NCBI RefSeq assembly: GCF_038502225.1
Contig: NC_091378.1
Location: 7,140,100 to 7,204,099, forward strand
Direction of reading: 5' to 3'
Source of the DNA: Cherax quadricarinatus
Taxonomy: Eukaryota > Arthropoda > Malacostraca > Decapoda > Parastacidae
DNA: 64,000 bases
In this document: positions 1-11,246 of the stretch, piece after piece
How positions within the stretch are numbered: the stretch's first letter is position 1
How the letters are laid out: each line of letters starts with the position of its first letter
Made by a program: the position numbers and the translations under genes
The notes under the pieces: generated by a model
Seen by the model: the letters and a program-made list of their open reading frames with translations, nothing else
The model's database searches: none
What the model was told of the DNA's origin: nothing

Positions 1-1284
1 TGAAACAAGATTCAATTATATTCTGTCGACCATGGACTTGCTTTGATACTACTTTCTCAACTTTTTGAAAATCAATTGGATGGTTAAAATCTCTTACGAA
101 TAAATAGAGCATTGGAATCTTGTCCAGTTCTAATGCTATATTTATGTTGTTTTAATCTTAGTTCGAGATTTTTACCAGTTTGACCGTAATAAACTTTATC
201 GCAAATTTTACAAGGGAATCTTATAGACACATCCATCAGCATTTTGGGAATTCTTAATCAAAAGTTTTTTACTGTATCAAGATTTTTGAATACAACTTTA
301 ATATTAAAAGTCTTAAGAAGAGAAGGCATATCAACCAAGTTTTCATGAGGAGAACCAACATATTTTTAGTTGAATAAGGCTGGTTGCCCTTTTGTGGATT
401 ATAAAAAGTGTTCCTAGCAACTTTAAAAGATTTATCAATTACATTTCTTGGGTATTTTAAATCATTACCTATTTCATAAATTTTGGATATTTCCTCATCT
501 ATGAACTCAGGACTACAAATTCGTAAAGCTCTCAAAAACATTGATGAGAAAACAGACAGTTTGACTCTATCTTGATGCGAGGAATAATAGTGGACATAGG
601 AACAGTTATTTGTAGGTTTTCTGTAAATTTTAAATTTGAATTCATTATTACCCTTAATAATTAAAACATCTAGAAAAGGCAATGAGTTATTTTCTTCAAA
701 CTCAACAGTAAAGTTTATAGAATGGGCTAAGCTATTTAATCTTCCAAGAAAATGGTGTATATCTACATTTTTGGGCATAAGACACAAAATATCATCAACA
801 TATCTGAACCATTTAGCTCTATTAGGGAGGATTGTGTTAAGCAACCTTGTTTCAAAAAATTCCATGTATAGGTTACTAAGAACAGGTGAAAGAGGATTTC
901 CCATTGCCATACCAAACTTCTGAGTGTAAAACTTATCATTAAATACAAATTTTGCATCAACAATGCAAAGTTTAATAAGTTTAATAATAGTAGGAACAGG
1001 CAATGGTAAATCATAGTTAACGAGTTCTTCAGATAAGAAACTTAATAAATCATCAACAGGAACTTTCGTAAACAAGGAAGTAACATCAAAACTAACCATG
1101 TTAAAATCATTTAAGTCAGTCAAGGAGCTTAATTTATCAACCAAGTCTATGTTGTTTTTAACATTAAAGTTAGAAATTTTGCCAACAATAGGGCTCAAAA
1201 TATCAACAAGCCATTTGGATAATTTATATGAAACTGACCCTATGGAGCTAATAATTGGTCTGACTGGATTCCCTGGTTTGTGTG

Positions 1285-1285
<1 letters not shown>
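1..1285 (-). pseudogene. Penelope-like element: reverse transcriptase plus GIY-YIG endonuclease, broken
   Basis: Read on the minus strand this encodes a Penelope-type reverse transcriptase. Visible landmarks are NPVRPIIS, SFDVTSLFTKVP (motif A region), KFGMAMGNPLSPVLSNLYM (motif B), RYVDDIL (catalytic YVDD) and the Penelope-typical YRKPT. The open frame runs from about 1285 down to 269. The frame then shifts near 350, and 1-240 encodes a linker and endonuclease part with CKICDKVYYGQTGKNLELR, as expected of the GIY-YIG domain that follows RT in these elements. That part is itself broken by frameshifts near 210 and 105. The element is cut by the window start, so the C-terminus is not seen. The upstream end runs straight into a TA array, so no start codon can be assigned. 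These enzymes would nick target DNA and copy the element RNA in the nucleus; this copy is dead. Family assignment is confident from motifs. Confidence 0.85.

Positions 1286-1365
<80 letters not shown>
1286..1365. repeat. (TA)n microsatellite
   Basis: About 40 uninterrupted TA units mark the upstream edge of the Penelope-like RT. In translation they give a false Ile-Tyr run joined to the RT frame. Confidence 0.95.
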
Positions 1366-1368
<3 letters not shown>

Positions 1369-1384
1369 CATATATAGTATGAAA

Positions 1385-1622
1385 CAATATTGTTTCATAC
1401 TATGGAACAATGCTCTTCTCCAGACTGAGGGACTGACCACCTCAAAACTTTAAGGGTGATGGACTGATTACATCGTCTTCAAGTATCTTCTGCTTCTATC
1501 AACTTTTCTGTACTCGACTGAAGAAGCCTACTGTGTAGGCGAAACGTTTCATAATAAAGATACCTAACTGTTGCATGTGTGTCTTACCTAACAACCTGTC
1601 GGTATTTTATACCATTTTAATG
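1385..1622 (+). repeat. Family A dispersed hairpin repeat, next to the Penelope-like element
   Basis: This unit recurs at many places in the window. It contains a GAGGGACTGA segment, then CTGAAGA, then a perfect hairpin GCCTAC-TGT-GTAGGC at 1526-1540 directly followed by GAAACGTTTC, an AATAAAGATA box and a TTGCATGTGTGTC segment, and ends near GTCGGTATTTTATACC. It lies head to head with the Penelope-like RT, and its right end meets the truncated end of the CR1-like copy at about 1610. A relation to Penelope terminal repeats is inference. Confidence 0.65.
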
Positions 1623-3644
1623 TTCAGGTCTCCCCTCATTCTTCGTCTAACAAGTGAATGTAACTTAAGAGTCTTCAATCTTTCTTCATAAGGAATATTT
1701 CTAATGCTATGTATTAATTTAGTCATCCTACGCTGAATGTTTTCTAACGAATTTATGTCCATTCTGTAATATGGAGACCAGAACTGAGCTGCATAATCTA
1801 GGTGAGGCCTTACTAATGATGTATAAAGCTGCAGTATGACCTCTGGACTTCTGTTGCTTACACTTCTTGATATAAATCCCAGTAATCTATTTGCCTTATT
1901 ACGTACGCTTAAGCATTGCTGTCTTGGTTTAAGGTTGCTGCTCACCATAACCCCCAAGTCCTTTTCGCAATCTGTATGGCTAAGTTCTACATTATTTAAC
2001 TTGTAAGTGCTAGGGTTATCGACACTCCCGAGCTTCAGAACCTTGCATTTATCTACATTGAACTGCATCTGCCACTTTTCTGACCAAGAATAGAGTTTGT
2101 CTAAATCTTTCTTAAGTTCACTAACATCTACGTTTGAATCAATTATCCTACCTATCTTTGTGTCATCGGCGAATTTGCTCACATCACTACTAATTCCTTC
2201 ATCAAGATCATTGATATATATTATAAACAACAACGGGCCCAAGACTGATCCCTGTGGAACGCCACTTGTTACTGATCCCCACTCGGATTTAACCCCATTT
2301 ATGGACACTCTCTGCTTCTTGTATGTGAGCCATGACTCGATCCACGAGAGCACTTTTCCCCCAATGCCATGAGCTGCCACTTTCTTTAACAGTCTTTTGT
2401 GCGGAACTCTATCAAAAGCCTTACTAAAATCTAAGTAAATTATATCAAATTCTTTATCGTGGTCAACAGCCTCAAAAGCTTTACTGAAGAAAGTTAATAA
2501 ATTAGTTAGACAAGAACGGCCTCTTGTGAATCCATGCTGAGTATCATTAATCAAGCTAAGCTTATCGAGATGGCTTCTTATAATCTCAGCTATAATTGAC
2601 TAGTAATTTGCCTACAATTGAGGTCAGGCTTACTGGGCGGTAATTTGACGGTAACGACTTGTCCCCTGTTTTAAAAATAGGAATTACATTAGCCATCTTC
2701 CACATATCAGACACTACACCTGTTTGAAGATATAAATTAAAAATGTTAGTTAATGGTTCACAGAGTTCCATTTTGCATTCCTTAAGAACCCTTGAAAAAA
2801 CCTCATCAGAACCCGGTGACTTATTTTGCTTCAATCGGTCTATCTGCTTCACAACCATTTCACTAGTGACTGTGATGTTACATAATTTATCTTCTTCTGG
2901 CCCACTATAAAAATTAATTACTGGAATATTATTAGTGTCTTCCTGTGTAAAAACCGAAAGAAAATAATTATTTAAAATCGAGCACATTTCGTTCTCTTTG
3001 TCAGTAAGATGCCCATAGTTATTTTTAAGGGGACCTGTCTTATCTCTGACTTTTGTTCTATATACCTGCAAAAAAGTTTTTGGGTTAGTTTTAGAATCCC
3101 TAGCAACTTTAACTTCATAGTCCCTTTTAGCTTTTCTTATCCACTTTTTAATGTCCCTCTTAATGTCAATATACTGATTCATAAGATGACACTCACTTCT
3201 TTTGATACGCCTATAAATTCCTTTCTTATGCCCTAGTAGATATTTCAGCCTATTATTCATCCATTTTGGGTCATTTCTATTTGATCTAATTTCTTTATAC
3301 GGGATAAATGTTCTTTGAGCCTCATGTATAGAGTTCAGAAAACTGTCATATTGATAGCTCTCTTCGTTACCCCAGTCAACAGATGACAAATGTTCTTTAA
3401 GCCCATCGTAATCTAGTAAGCGAAAATCTGGGACTGTTACTGAGTTATCCCTACTATCATACTTCCATTCAATGCTAAATGTAATTGATTTGTGGTCGCT
3501 AGCACCCAGTTCCTCTGAAACTTCTAAATTATTAACAAGGGATTCATTGCTTGCCAGAACTAAGTCAAGCAGGTTATTACCCCTTGTAGGTTCTGCCACA
3601 AACTGCTTCAAAAAACAATCCTGAACTACTTCTACAATGTACAA
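1607..3644 (-). pseudogene. CR1-like LINE ORF2 fragment (end of endonuclease plus reverse transcriptase)
   Basis: Two minus-strand frames belong to one gene. The first (3644 to about 2590) begins inside the endonuclease domain, keeps GASDHKSITF (the SDH motif), then the linker, NKSPGSDE and SNYRPVSLTSIVGK. The second (about 2590 to 1607) carries LDFSKAFDRVPHKR, TSGVPQGSVLGPLL, KFADDTKIGR (catalytic FADD) and VRPHLDYAAQFWSPYY. A frameshift near 2600 separates them. The 5' part is missing (truncated inside the endonuclease), and the C-terminal roughly 95 residues present in the copy at 7520-10417 are missing, the frame ending at RGDLNIKMV. Both edges coincide with other dispersed repeats. The enzyme would carry out target-primed reverse transcription; this copy is dead. 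CR1 group is judged from the spacing and wording of the RT motifs. Confidence 0.88.
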
Positions 3645-3918
3645 GCATATATATACACACCCCTCTGGGGTTTCTTCTAATTTCTTACTAGTTCTTGTTC
3701 TTGTTTATTTTCTCTTACCTCCATGGGGAAGTGGAAAAGAATGCTTCCTCCGTAAGCCATGCGTGCTTTAAGAGGCGACTAAAATGCCGGGAGCAAGGGG
3801 CTAGTAACCCCTTCTCCTGTATATATTACTAAATGTAAAAGGAGAAACTTTCGTTTTTCCTTTTGGGCCACCCCGCCTCGGTGGGATACGGCTGGTGTGT
3901 TGAAAGAAGAAAGAAAAT
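3640..3918 (+). repeat. Family C dispersed repeat
   Basis: The stretch runs from CACCCCTCTGGGG through CTCCATGGGGAAGTGG, GCGACTAAAATGCCGGGAG and CTCGGTGGGATACGGC. It recurs at 61020-61290 in the same orientation and at 61318-61640 inverted, so it is a mobile repeat. It abuts the 5' truncation point of the CR1-like copy. No coding capacity seen. Confidence 0.7.
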
Positions 3919-3922
3919 ATAT

Positions 3923-4312
3923 ATGTCGTGTCGAATAAGTAAAACTTGCGATTTTGGCTTAAATAGCAACGCACTTCCTGCCGAACAGGGCAAGAGAAAA
4001 TTTGTGCATGTAATAATTTCGCAAAATCATTCTGAACCTAACAAAAAATATATATTTCACTGCGATGTTTATTATTAAATTATTGTAAACTTACATAAAA
4101 ATATTTAATTGGATTAGGCTAAATTAAATTGCGCATGTTATAATAAGGTTAGGTAAATTTTCTAAGGTACTTTTGGTACAAAATTATCAATTTTTACATT
4201 AACATAAAACAAAAAATATATATCTTTAAAGGTATAAGAGAAAATTTTAGAAAGGACTTAATTTTAAACTAGTTCTTGCTAACTGACTAGTTTTACCTAT
4301 TTGGCACGACAT
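3923..4312 (+). mobile_element. 390-bp terminal-inverted-repeat element (MITE-like), copy 1
   Basis: The ends are inverted repeats: ATGTCGTGTCGAATAAGT at 3923 and a matching TTTGGCACGACAT at 4312. Two further copies of similar length and interior lie at 54722-55103 and 55199-55590. The interior is AT-rich and non-coding, with a conserved AATAAGGTTAGG segment. A short AT run precedes the left end, suggesting insertion into TA. The lack of a transposase makes it non-autonomous. Superfamily not identified. Confidence 0.75.
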
Positions 4313-5020
4313 TCACAGACACACACACACACACACAAGCTGATAATCACGTAGATAAACACACAAACATACGTATACACACAAATCCCACACCTACGCA
4401 ACATTATCATAAATAGCACCGAGATAATAACAAGACAGTTACAATTCCTTGTAATACACAGGAATTATGTTTACATAAATTAGCTGTTAACAGTCGGCAG
4501 ACAGCGGGGAATTCCACATTAAATCTTAATACGACTTGACTAAACAAATCTTCAACTCACAAAAAGTCTAGTTAAAACTAAGTTCGACATTCTAATTTTC
4601 AACTTTGTTTGGAACCAAGTTTGGAACTTGGTTCTCGCCCTTTACAACTTAATGGAAAATAAAGTATGTGAGCCAGCTCTAATTGTGTAAATATTTTTAA
4701 TATAAGAAATAGTTTTAATTTAGAAATATTTTTTCACCATTAGTACCACCACCACCACTACAACCACCACCACAACTACCACCATCACCACCACCTCTAT
4801 CACGAACACCACCAGTACCACTACTACCCACAACAGTCCCAACAACACAACCATTAGCCATCACCATCAAAACTATCACTACCTACATCATCTCAAGCAA
4901 CACAACTACCACCATCACCAACACTGTCACTAGCAACACAATCACCCCCCCTCAAAGCCACCAGTACCCAATAACTTATGCCCCCTCCACTCCCAGCAGC
5001 ATCACCACCTCAACCGCCAT
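4313..5020. other. Intergenic, with (CA)n and ACC-rich simple sequence
   Basis: A short CA run lies at 4318-4336. From about 4738 to 4975 the sequence is degenerate ACC/ACA-type simple repeat. No gene or structured RNA is seen. Confidence 0.7.
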
Positions 5021-5025
5021 GAGGA

Positions 5026-6069
5026 AAAGACACCCTGGTGTCGGGAAGAGACGCCCTGGTGTCAGGAAGAGACGCCCTGGTGTCGGGAAGAGACGCCCTG
5101 GTGTCAGGAAGGGACGCCCTGGTGTCAGGAACAGACACCCTGGTGTCAGGAACAGACACCCTGGTGTCGGGAAGAGACGCCCTGGTGTCAGGAAGAGACG
5201 CCCTGGTGTCGGGAAGAGACGCCCTGGTGTCAGGAAGGGACGCCCTGGTGTCAGGAACAGACACCCTGGTGTCAGGAACAGACACCCTGGTGTCAGGAAC
5301 AGACACCCTGGTGTCAGGAACAGACACCCTGGTGTCGGGAAGAGACGCCCTGGTGTCAGGAAGAGACACCCTGGTGTCTGGAACAGACACCCTGGTGTCG
5401 GGAACAGACACCCTGGTGTCAGGAACAGACACCCTGGTGTCAGGAACAGACACTCTGGTGTCAGGAACAGACACCCTGGTGTCGGGAAGAGACGCCCTGG
5501 TGTCAGGAACAGACACCCTGGTGTCTGGAACAGACACCCTGGTGTCGGGAACAGACACTCTGGTGTCAGGAACAGACACCCTGGTGTCGGGAACAGACAC
5601 CCTGGTGTCGGGAAGAGACGCCCTGGTGTCAGGAAGAGACCCTGGTGTTAGGAAGAGACACCCTGGTGTTAGAGACACCCTGGTGTCGGGAAATGACGCC
5701 CTGGTGTCGGGAAGAGACGCCCTGGTGTCAGGAACAGACACCCTGGTGTCAGGAAGAGACGCCCTGGTGTCAGGAACAGACACCCTAGTGTCAGGAACAG
5801 ACACCCTAGTGTCAGGAACAGACACCCTAGTGTCAGGAACAGACACCCTAGTGTCAGGAACAGACACCCTGGTGTCAAAAACAGACACCCTGGTGTCAGG
5901 AACAAACACCCTGGTGTTAGAAATAGACACCCAGGTGTCAGAAACAGACACCCTAGTGTCAGGAACAGACACTCTGGTGTCAAAAACAGACACCCTGGTG
6001 TCAGGAACAGACACCCTGGCGTCAGGAACATACACCCTGGTGTCAGAGATATTCCAGTGTCAGGAACAC
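5026..6069. repeat. 21-bp minisatellite, about 49 copies
   Basis: The unit carries CACCCTGGTGTC followed by GGAACAGA or GGAAGAGAC variants, total 21 bp. Because 21 is a multiple of three and the unit lacks stops, open frames of up to about 346 codons arise on both strands (heptad SGTDTLV on plus, PDTRVSV on minus). They show only array periodicity, no domain, so no gene is called. Two unit types (ACAGACACC and GAGACGCCC) are interspersed, and the right end, after about 5770, is more diverged. Confidence 0.95.
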
Positions 6070-6110
6070 TGCATTTAAGTGAAGCCCCAAACCCGTATGT
6101 GTCATTAAGT

Positions 6111-6165
6111 GTAAGGCTGACGGAGGTTCGAACCGCCGTCCGCTGGTCAAAAGGTCTTCCTAAGA
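6111..6165 (+). repeat. tRNA-like SINE scrap
   Basis: GGAGGTTCGAACCGCCGTCC contains a Pol III B-box-like GGTTCGAACC, followed by CGCTGGTCAAAAG. It looks like the tail of a tRNA-derived SINE head. Only a fragment is present, so the call is tentative. Confidence 0.35.
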
Positions 6166-6189
6166 ACACTCAAATCGAACAAATAAAAA

Positions 6190-6209
6190 CTACAATAACA
6201 AAGAAATCA

Positions 6210-6252
<43 letters not shown>

Positions 6253-6480
6253 ATATAATAACAGCGATAATAATTAAAATAGTAACTAATTATAATTTAA
6301 AAAAAAATAATTAAAAATAAAATACCAATAATAATTTAAAATTAATAAAATTAAAAAAAAATAAAATAGTAATAATAATTAAAATAATAATAATAATTAA
6401 AAATTAAAGTAATTGTAACAATAAAATTAATAATAATAACGTAAATTGAAAAAATATTTATATAAATTATACACACGTAA
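6190..6480. repeat. (AAT)n and AT-rich low-complexity stretch
   Basis: A clean AAT array at 6206-6248 grades into degenerate AAT/AAAT sequence. Nothing else is seen. Confidence 0.9.
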
Positions 6481-6589
6481 ATACTGTTTTATTTGGAACT
6501 ATAATGTATAATTACCGATAATTAAGCCGCATGCTTTTAGTATGATTATTTCCCTTAATAATTCCAGCCCCAGAGCATCGGAATGCACG

Positions 6590-6650
6590 TGTTGTAAATT
6601 GTAAATTGTTGTAAATTATACATTGTTGTAAATTATACGTTGCTGCAAAT
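6590..6650. repeat. 17-bp satellite, left part, interrupted by the CR1-like insertion
   Basis: Three to four units of TGTTGTAAATTATACAY occur directly before the LINE. The same satellite resumes after the LINE at 10606, so the two blocks were probably one array before insertion. Confidence 0.8.
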
Positions 6651-6655
6651 TCACC

Positions 6656-7504
6656 ATGGCTGGTTGTAGTGTTTTAGAATCTCAGGTTAAAGTGTTGAAG
6701 AAGGAGATTCTACTTCTTCAGGAGGAAAATAGGAAGCTGAAGCTTCGCATAGATGAGTTTGGAAGTGAGTGTGAGTAGGATTTAGCTGGTAAGGAGGAAA
6801 TGGTCACCAGCAGTGATAGTGGCAGCCGCTTTAAGTGGCAAGTGGTTCACAGTTCAGGAAGAAGGAAGATGAGGAGAGTTCATAGAGAAGATGCGAAGGT
6901 AGGAAATCGATTCTCTGTTCTCCAAGACGAGTGTACTTCAGTGGTTAGTGAGGTTGAAGGTACCACCGATTCCCCTGGTAATCAAGGTAAGAATATTTTA
7001 ATAGGCGATTCTCAGGTAAGATATATGAACCGTGCATTTTGTAACAGACAGAAAGGTCAGACTGAGAGTGTGCCTTCCTGGAGCTGGTGTTGGTGACATA
7101 GTCAGCAGGTTGTATAATATTATGGCAGGTAATGGGAACAAGCCCATTATCTATCTTAGTGCTGGGGGTAATGACATTGGGAAGGGCAGGAGAGAGGAGC
7201 TGCTGGATAAGTACAGGTCAGCCATAGAAGTAGTTAGATCTAAGGGAGGGATCACAGTCATATGTAGCATCTTGCCTTGAAAGGGAGTGGGCAATGAATG
7301 GATGTCTAGGGCAATTGGTATAAATTGCTGGCTAGACAGGTACTGCTCGGAACTTGCAATCCCATTCATTGATAACTGGGACCTATTCTTTGGCAAACGT
7401 GATATGTATGCGAGGGATGGGGTTCATCTCTCTGGGGATGGAGTGATTGCATTAGCCAATTCGATTGAGAGGGTAATTGATGACTTGTTTAGGAATTTAA
7501 ACTG
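6656..7504 (+). pseudogene. CR1-like ORF1: coiled coil plus SGNH-type esterase, broken
   Basis: The ATG at 6656 opens a leucine-rich heptad segment (VKVLKKEILLLQEENRKLKL) likely to form a short coiled coil. TAG at 6776-6778 interrupts it, and the same frame continues past 6800. The downstream part shows the SGNH hydrolase blocks: IGDSQVR (nucleophile Ser), SAGGNDIG (block III Asn) and RDGVHLSGDG (catalytic Asp-x-x-His). A frameshift near 7050 and TGA at 7278-7280 separate the blocks. CR1 ORF1 proteins are known to carry such an esterase domain, thought to assist the RNA-protein particle or membrane contact. All catalytic blocks are still readable, so decay is recent. The gap to ORF2 is about 15 bp. 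A host esterase is unlikely given the adjoining ORF2. Confidence 0.8.
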
Positions 7505-7519
7505 ATAGATTATAGAGGT

Positions 7520-10417
7520 ATGGGTGTTTGTGGGAAACAATCAGGCTGCAGCAATAGGGTTAAAAACAGCAGTTATTACCGGGATACCTCAGGGATATGT
7601 TTAAAAGATAATATTCAAAATAAACTTGCTAGTAATGGCAAATCAATTGATCAACAAACAAATAGAGATAGTAGAGGGCAACGAGTGACTAGCTCCCTTA
7701 AGTTTTACTATACAAATAGTAGGAGCCTAAGAAATAAGATAGATGAGCTAAGATTACTTGTAAACCAGGTTCAACCTGAAAGATAGAGAAATGCCTTCTG
7801 AATGCAACTGTTCCACACTGATAGGGTCAACAGGAAGGGTGGTGGGGTGGCGATGTATGTCAGAGAAAATTTAAATTGTCTTAGACATGATCTAAGATTA
7901 GAAACATCGAACACAGAATCTGTTTGGCTACAGTTTCTCGAGGGACGTGACAAATTAATTTTAGGTGTGATTTATAGGCCCCCAAACCTTGATAGGGAGT
8001 GCAGTAAGCTGTTATGGGACGAAATTCATAAGGCATCTAGATATGAAAATGTTGTGATAATGGGAGATTTTCACTTTAGACAAATTGATTGGAACAATAT
8101 GACAGGAAATCTTGAGTCTAGTGACTTTCTTGATACGGTTCAGGATTGCTTTTTAGAACAGTTTGTGACAGAACCAACTAGAGGAAACAATCTGCTTGAC
8201 TTGGTTGTTGCCAACAAAGAGTCACTAATTAATAATCTTAAGGTTAATGATGAGCTTGGGGAAAGTGATCACAAATCACTTAGTTTCAATATATCATGGA
8301 ATTACCCAGATAACTGCAATCAAATCTCTGTCCCAGATTTTCGCTTGGCCGACTTTATGGGACTGAAAAATTACCTGGGTGGGCTAAATTGGGATGTCCT
8401 GACTATGGGTCAGGTAGGTGATCTTGGTTGCCAATATGACGTTTTTCAGAGCATAGTTCTAGCTGCCCAGACAACTTTTGTTCCGAGTAGGGAAATTAGA
8501 TCTAACAAAAATGATCCCAAATGGATGAACAAAATATTAAAACATCTCATTGGTCAAAAGAGAGGTATATATAGGCGTATCAAAAGAGGGGATGGGCAGT
8601 TAAGAAATCAATATATTCAATTAAAGAGAGAAATAAAGAAAGGAATAAGAAAAGCAAAAAGGGATTATGAGGCTAAGGTCGCAAGGGATTCAAAGACTAA
8701 CCCAAAAGGGTTCTTTCAGGTATACAGCAGTAAGATTAGGGACAAGATTGACCCATTTAAGAGTAACTCTGGTCAAATCACTGACAGTGATAAGGATATG
8801 TGTGAAATTCTCAATACCTACTTCCTCTCAGTTTTCACCCAGGAAAATAATAGCGATATTCCTGAAATAATAGATTATGTAGAACAGTATGATAATAAAC
8901 TATGCACGATTGCGGCAACTAGTGACATGGTCCTCAGACAAATAGAGAAACTAAAACCTAACAAATCCCCAGGTCCTGATGAACTGTTTGCAAGGGTGTT
9001 AAAGGAATGTAAAGAGGAACTTAGCATACCTTTGGCTAATCTTTTTAACATATCACTACAAACTGGCATAGTGCCTGATAAGTGGAAAATGGCAAATGTA
9101 ATACCTATTTACAAGGCAGGTGACAGGTCCTTGGCTTCGAACTATAGACCAATAAGCCTTACCTCCATAGTGGGAAAATTTATGGAATCAATAATTGCCG
9201 AAGCAATTCGTAGCCATCTTGACAGGCACAGATTGATTAATGAATCTCAACACGGTTTTACAAAGGGGCGTTCCTGTCTTATGAATTTACTAACTTTTTT
9301 CACTAAGGTGTTTGAGGAGGTAGATCATGGTAATGAATATGATATTGTGTATATGGACTTCAGTAAGGCTTTCGATAGAGTTCCACATCAGAGGCTGTTG
9401 AGGAAACGTAAGGCACACGGAATAGGAGAATTTTTTTCCTGGGTAGAGGCATGGCTGACAAATAGGCAGCAAAGAGTTTGCGTAAATGGGAAGAAATCAG
9501 AATGGGGGCACGTCACAAGTGATGTTCCTCAGGGGTCAGTGTTGGGCCCGTTGTTCACAATTTACATAAACGACATAGATGAGGGAATAAATAGCGACAT
9601 TAGCAAATTTGCTGATGACACCAAAATAGGCCGTCCAATTCATTCTAATGAAGACACTAGAGCACTCCAGGATGATTTGAATAGACTGATGCAATGGTCG
9701 GAGAAGTTGCAGATGCAGTTTAATATTGACAAATGCAAAGTTCTAAATGTTGGACAGGTAAATAACCATGCCACATATAAACTAAATAATGTAGATCTTA
9801 ATACTACTGACTGCGAAAAGGATTTAGGAGTTCTGGTTAGCAGTAATCTAAAATCAAGACAGCAGTGCATTAGCGTTCGCAATAAAGCTAACAGAATTCT
9901 TGGCTTCATATCTAGAAGTATAAATAATAGAAGCCCTCAGGTTGTTTTTCAACTCTATATATCCTTGGTTAGGCCTCATTTAGACTATGCTGCTCAGTTC
10001 TGGTCACCGTATTACAGAATGGATATAAATGCTCTGGAAAACGTACAGAGGATGATGACAAAGATGATCCCATGTATCAGAAATCTTTCATAAGAGGATA
10101 GACTGATGGCCCTGAATCTGCTCTCTCTCGATAGGCGTAGAATTAGGGGGGATATGATCGAGGTGTATAAATGGAAAACAGGAATAAATAAAGGGGATTT
10201 AAATAGCGTGCTGAAAATTTCCAGCCAAGACAGGACTCGCAGCAATGGTTTCAAGTTGGAAAAATTCAGATTCAGGAAGGATATAGGAAAGCACTGGTTT
10301 GGTAATAGAGTTGTGGATGAGTGGAACAAACTCCCGAGTACAGTTATTGAGGCTAAAACGTTGTGTAGTTTTAAAAATAGGTTAGATAAATACACGAGTG
10401 TGTGTGGGTGGGTGTGA
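7520..10417 (+). pseudogene. CR1-like ORF2: AP-like endonuclease and reverse transcriptase, broken
   Basis: ATG at 7520 begins a leader and the first endonuclease block (FYYTNSRSLRNKIDELR). TAG at 7784-7786 stops it, and the sequence jumps to LFHTDRVNRKGGGVAMYVR, so the segment that should hold the ETW catalytic glutamate is deleted. Counting from 7802, later landmarks are VIYRPPN (about 57), MGDFHFRQIDW (about 88, the usual Asn after GDF changed to His), ESDHKSL (about 155), SNYRPISLTS (about 446), MDFSKAFDRVPH (about 521), VPQGSVLGPL (about 574) and KFADDTKIG (about 601). TAA at 10091-10093 truncates the product; the in-frame remainder to 10417 reads RFRKDIGKHWFGNRVVDEWN. The RT active site is intact, but the endonuclease is lost. 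The length without the deletion would fit a CR1 ORF2. Confidence 0.9.
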
Positions 10418-10605
10418 GTTGGACCTGACTAGCTTGTGCTGCTGGGTCTGGTGCAGTGCTCCATCCCTGAGTGGAGGTGACCAAATTGGGTGGGCCATTG
10501 GGCTTTTCCGGGGGGTGTGGGTCATTGGGCTTATCCGGGGGGTGCATGGACCTGCTCCGCATGGGTCAGTAGGCCTGTTGCAGTGTTCCTTCTTTCTTAT
10601 GTTCT
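10418..10605 (+). other. 3' untranslated tail of the CR1-like element
   Basis: This non-coding stretch follows the ORF2 stop. It contains a GGGCTT/CCGGGGGG-type duplicated segment and ends CAGTGTTCCTTCTTTCTTAT then GTTCTTA. The same ending appears at 57957 and, inverted, at 17496, which identifies those as further CR1 tails. Confidence 0.75.
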
Positions 10606-11246
10606 TAAATTATATGTTGCTATAATTTATACAATTGACAATTTACAGCACTACAGTGCTGTAAATTATACACTGCTGTAAATTATACATTACTGTAAAT
10701 TCAACACTGTTGTAAATTATATATTGTTATTTATACATTGTTGTAAATTGTACATTGTTGTAAATTATACACTGTTGTAAATTAAACATTGTTGTAAATC
10801 ATAAATTGCTGTAAATTATAAAACGTATAATTTATATAATTTATAATTTACAGCACTAGTGCTGTTAATTATACACTGCTGTAAATTATACATTACTGTA
10901 AATTCAACACTGTTGTAAATTATATATTGTTATTTATACATTGTTGTAAATTGTACACTGTTGTAAATTATACACTGTTGTAAATTATACACTGTTGTAA
11001 ATTATACACTGTTGTAAATTATACACTGTTGTAAATTATACACTGTTGTAAATTATACACTGTTGTAAATTATACACTGTTGTAAATTATACACTGTTGT
11101 AAATTATACACTGTTGTAAATTATACACTGTTGTAAATTATACACTGTTGTAAATTATACACTGTTGTAAATTATACACTGTTGTAAATTATACACTGTT
11201 GTAAATTATACACTGTTGTAAATTATACACTGTTGTAAATTATACA
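10606..11246. repeat. 17-bp satellite, right part
   Basis: The unit is TGTTGTAAATTATACAC. Units are diverged from 10606 to about 10930 and nearly identical from there to 11246, a sign of recent homogenisation of the right half. Confidence 0.95.

Larger units (their letters stand above)
6652..10605 (+). mobile_element. CR1-like non-LTR retrotransposon, nearly full length, inactive
   Basis: Order: ORF1 (esterase type), ORF2 (endonuclease-RT), then a 3' tail ending CTTTCTTATGTTCTTA, a short repeat-like end similar to CR1 tails. Flanks are 17-bp satellite on both sides. A segment TAAATTATACGTTGCT at 6629-6644 recurs with one change at 10606-10621, which could be a target duplication or simply two satellite units. 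The left edge lies four bases before the ORF1 ATG, so the 5' UTR is missing. Confidence 0.85.

Noticed and set aside
5010..6078. Possible heptad-repeat protein (SGTDTLV / PDTRVSV) on either strand
   Set aside because: 21 is a multiple of three, so both strands stay open. Synonymous and non-synonymous sites look equally variable.
6800..7505. Host SGNH/GDSL esterase gene
   Set aside because: It is interrupted by stops and a frameshift and lies directly before a CR1-like ORF2, the known arrangement of a LINE ORF1.
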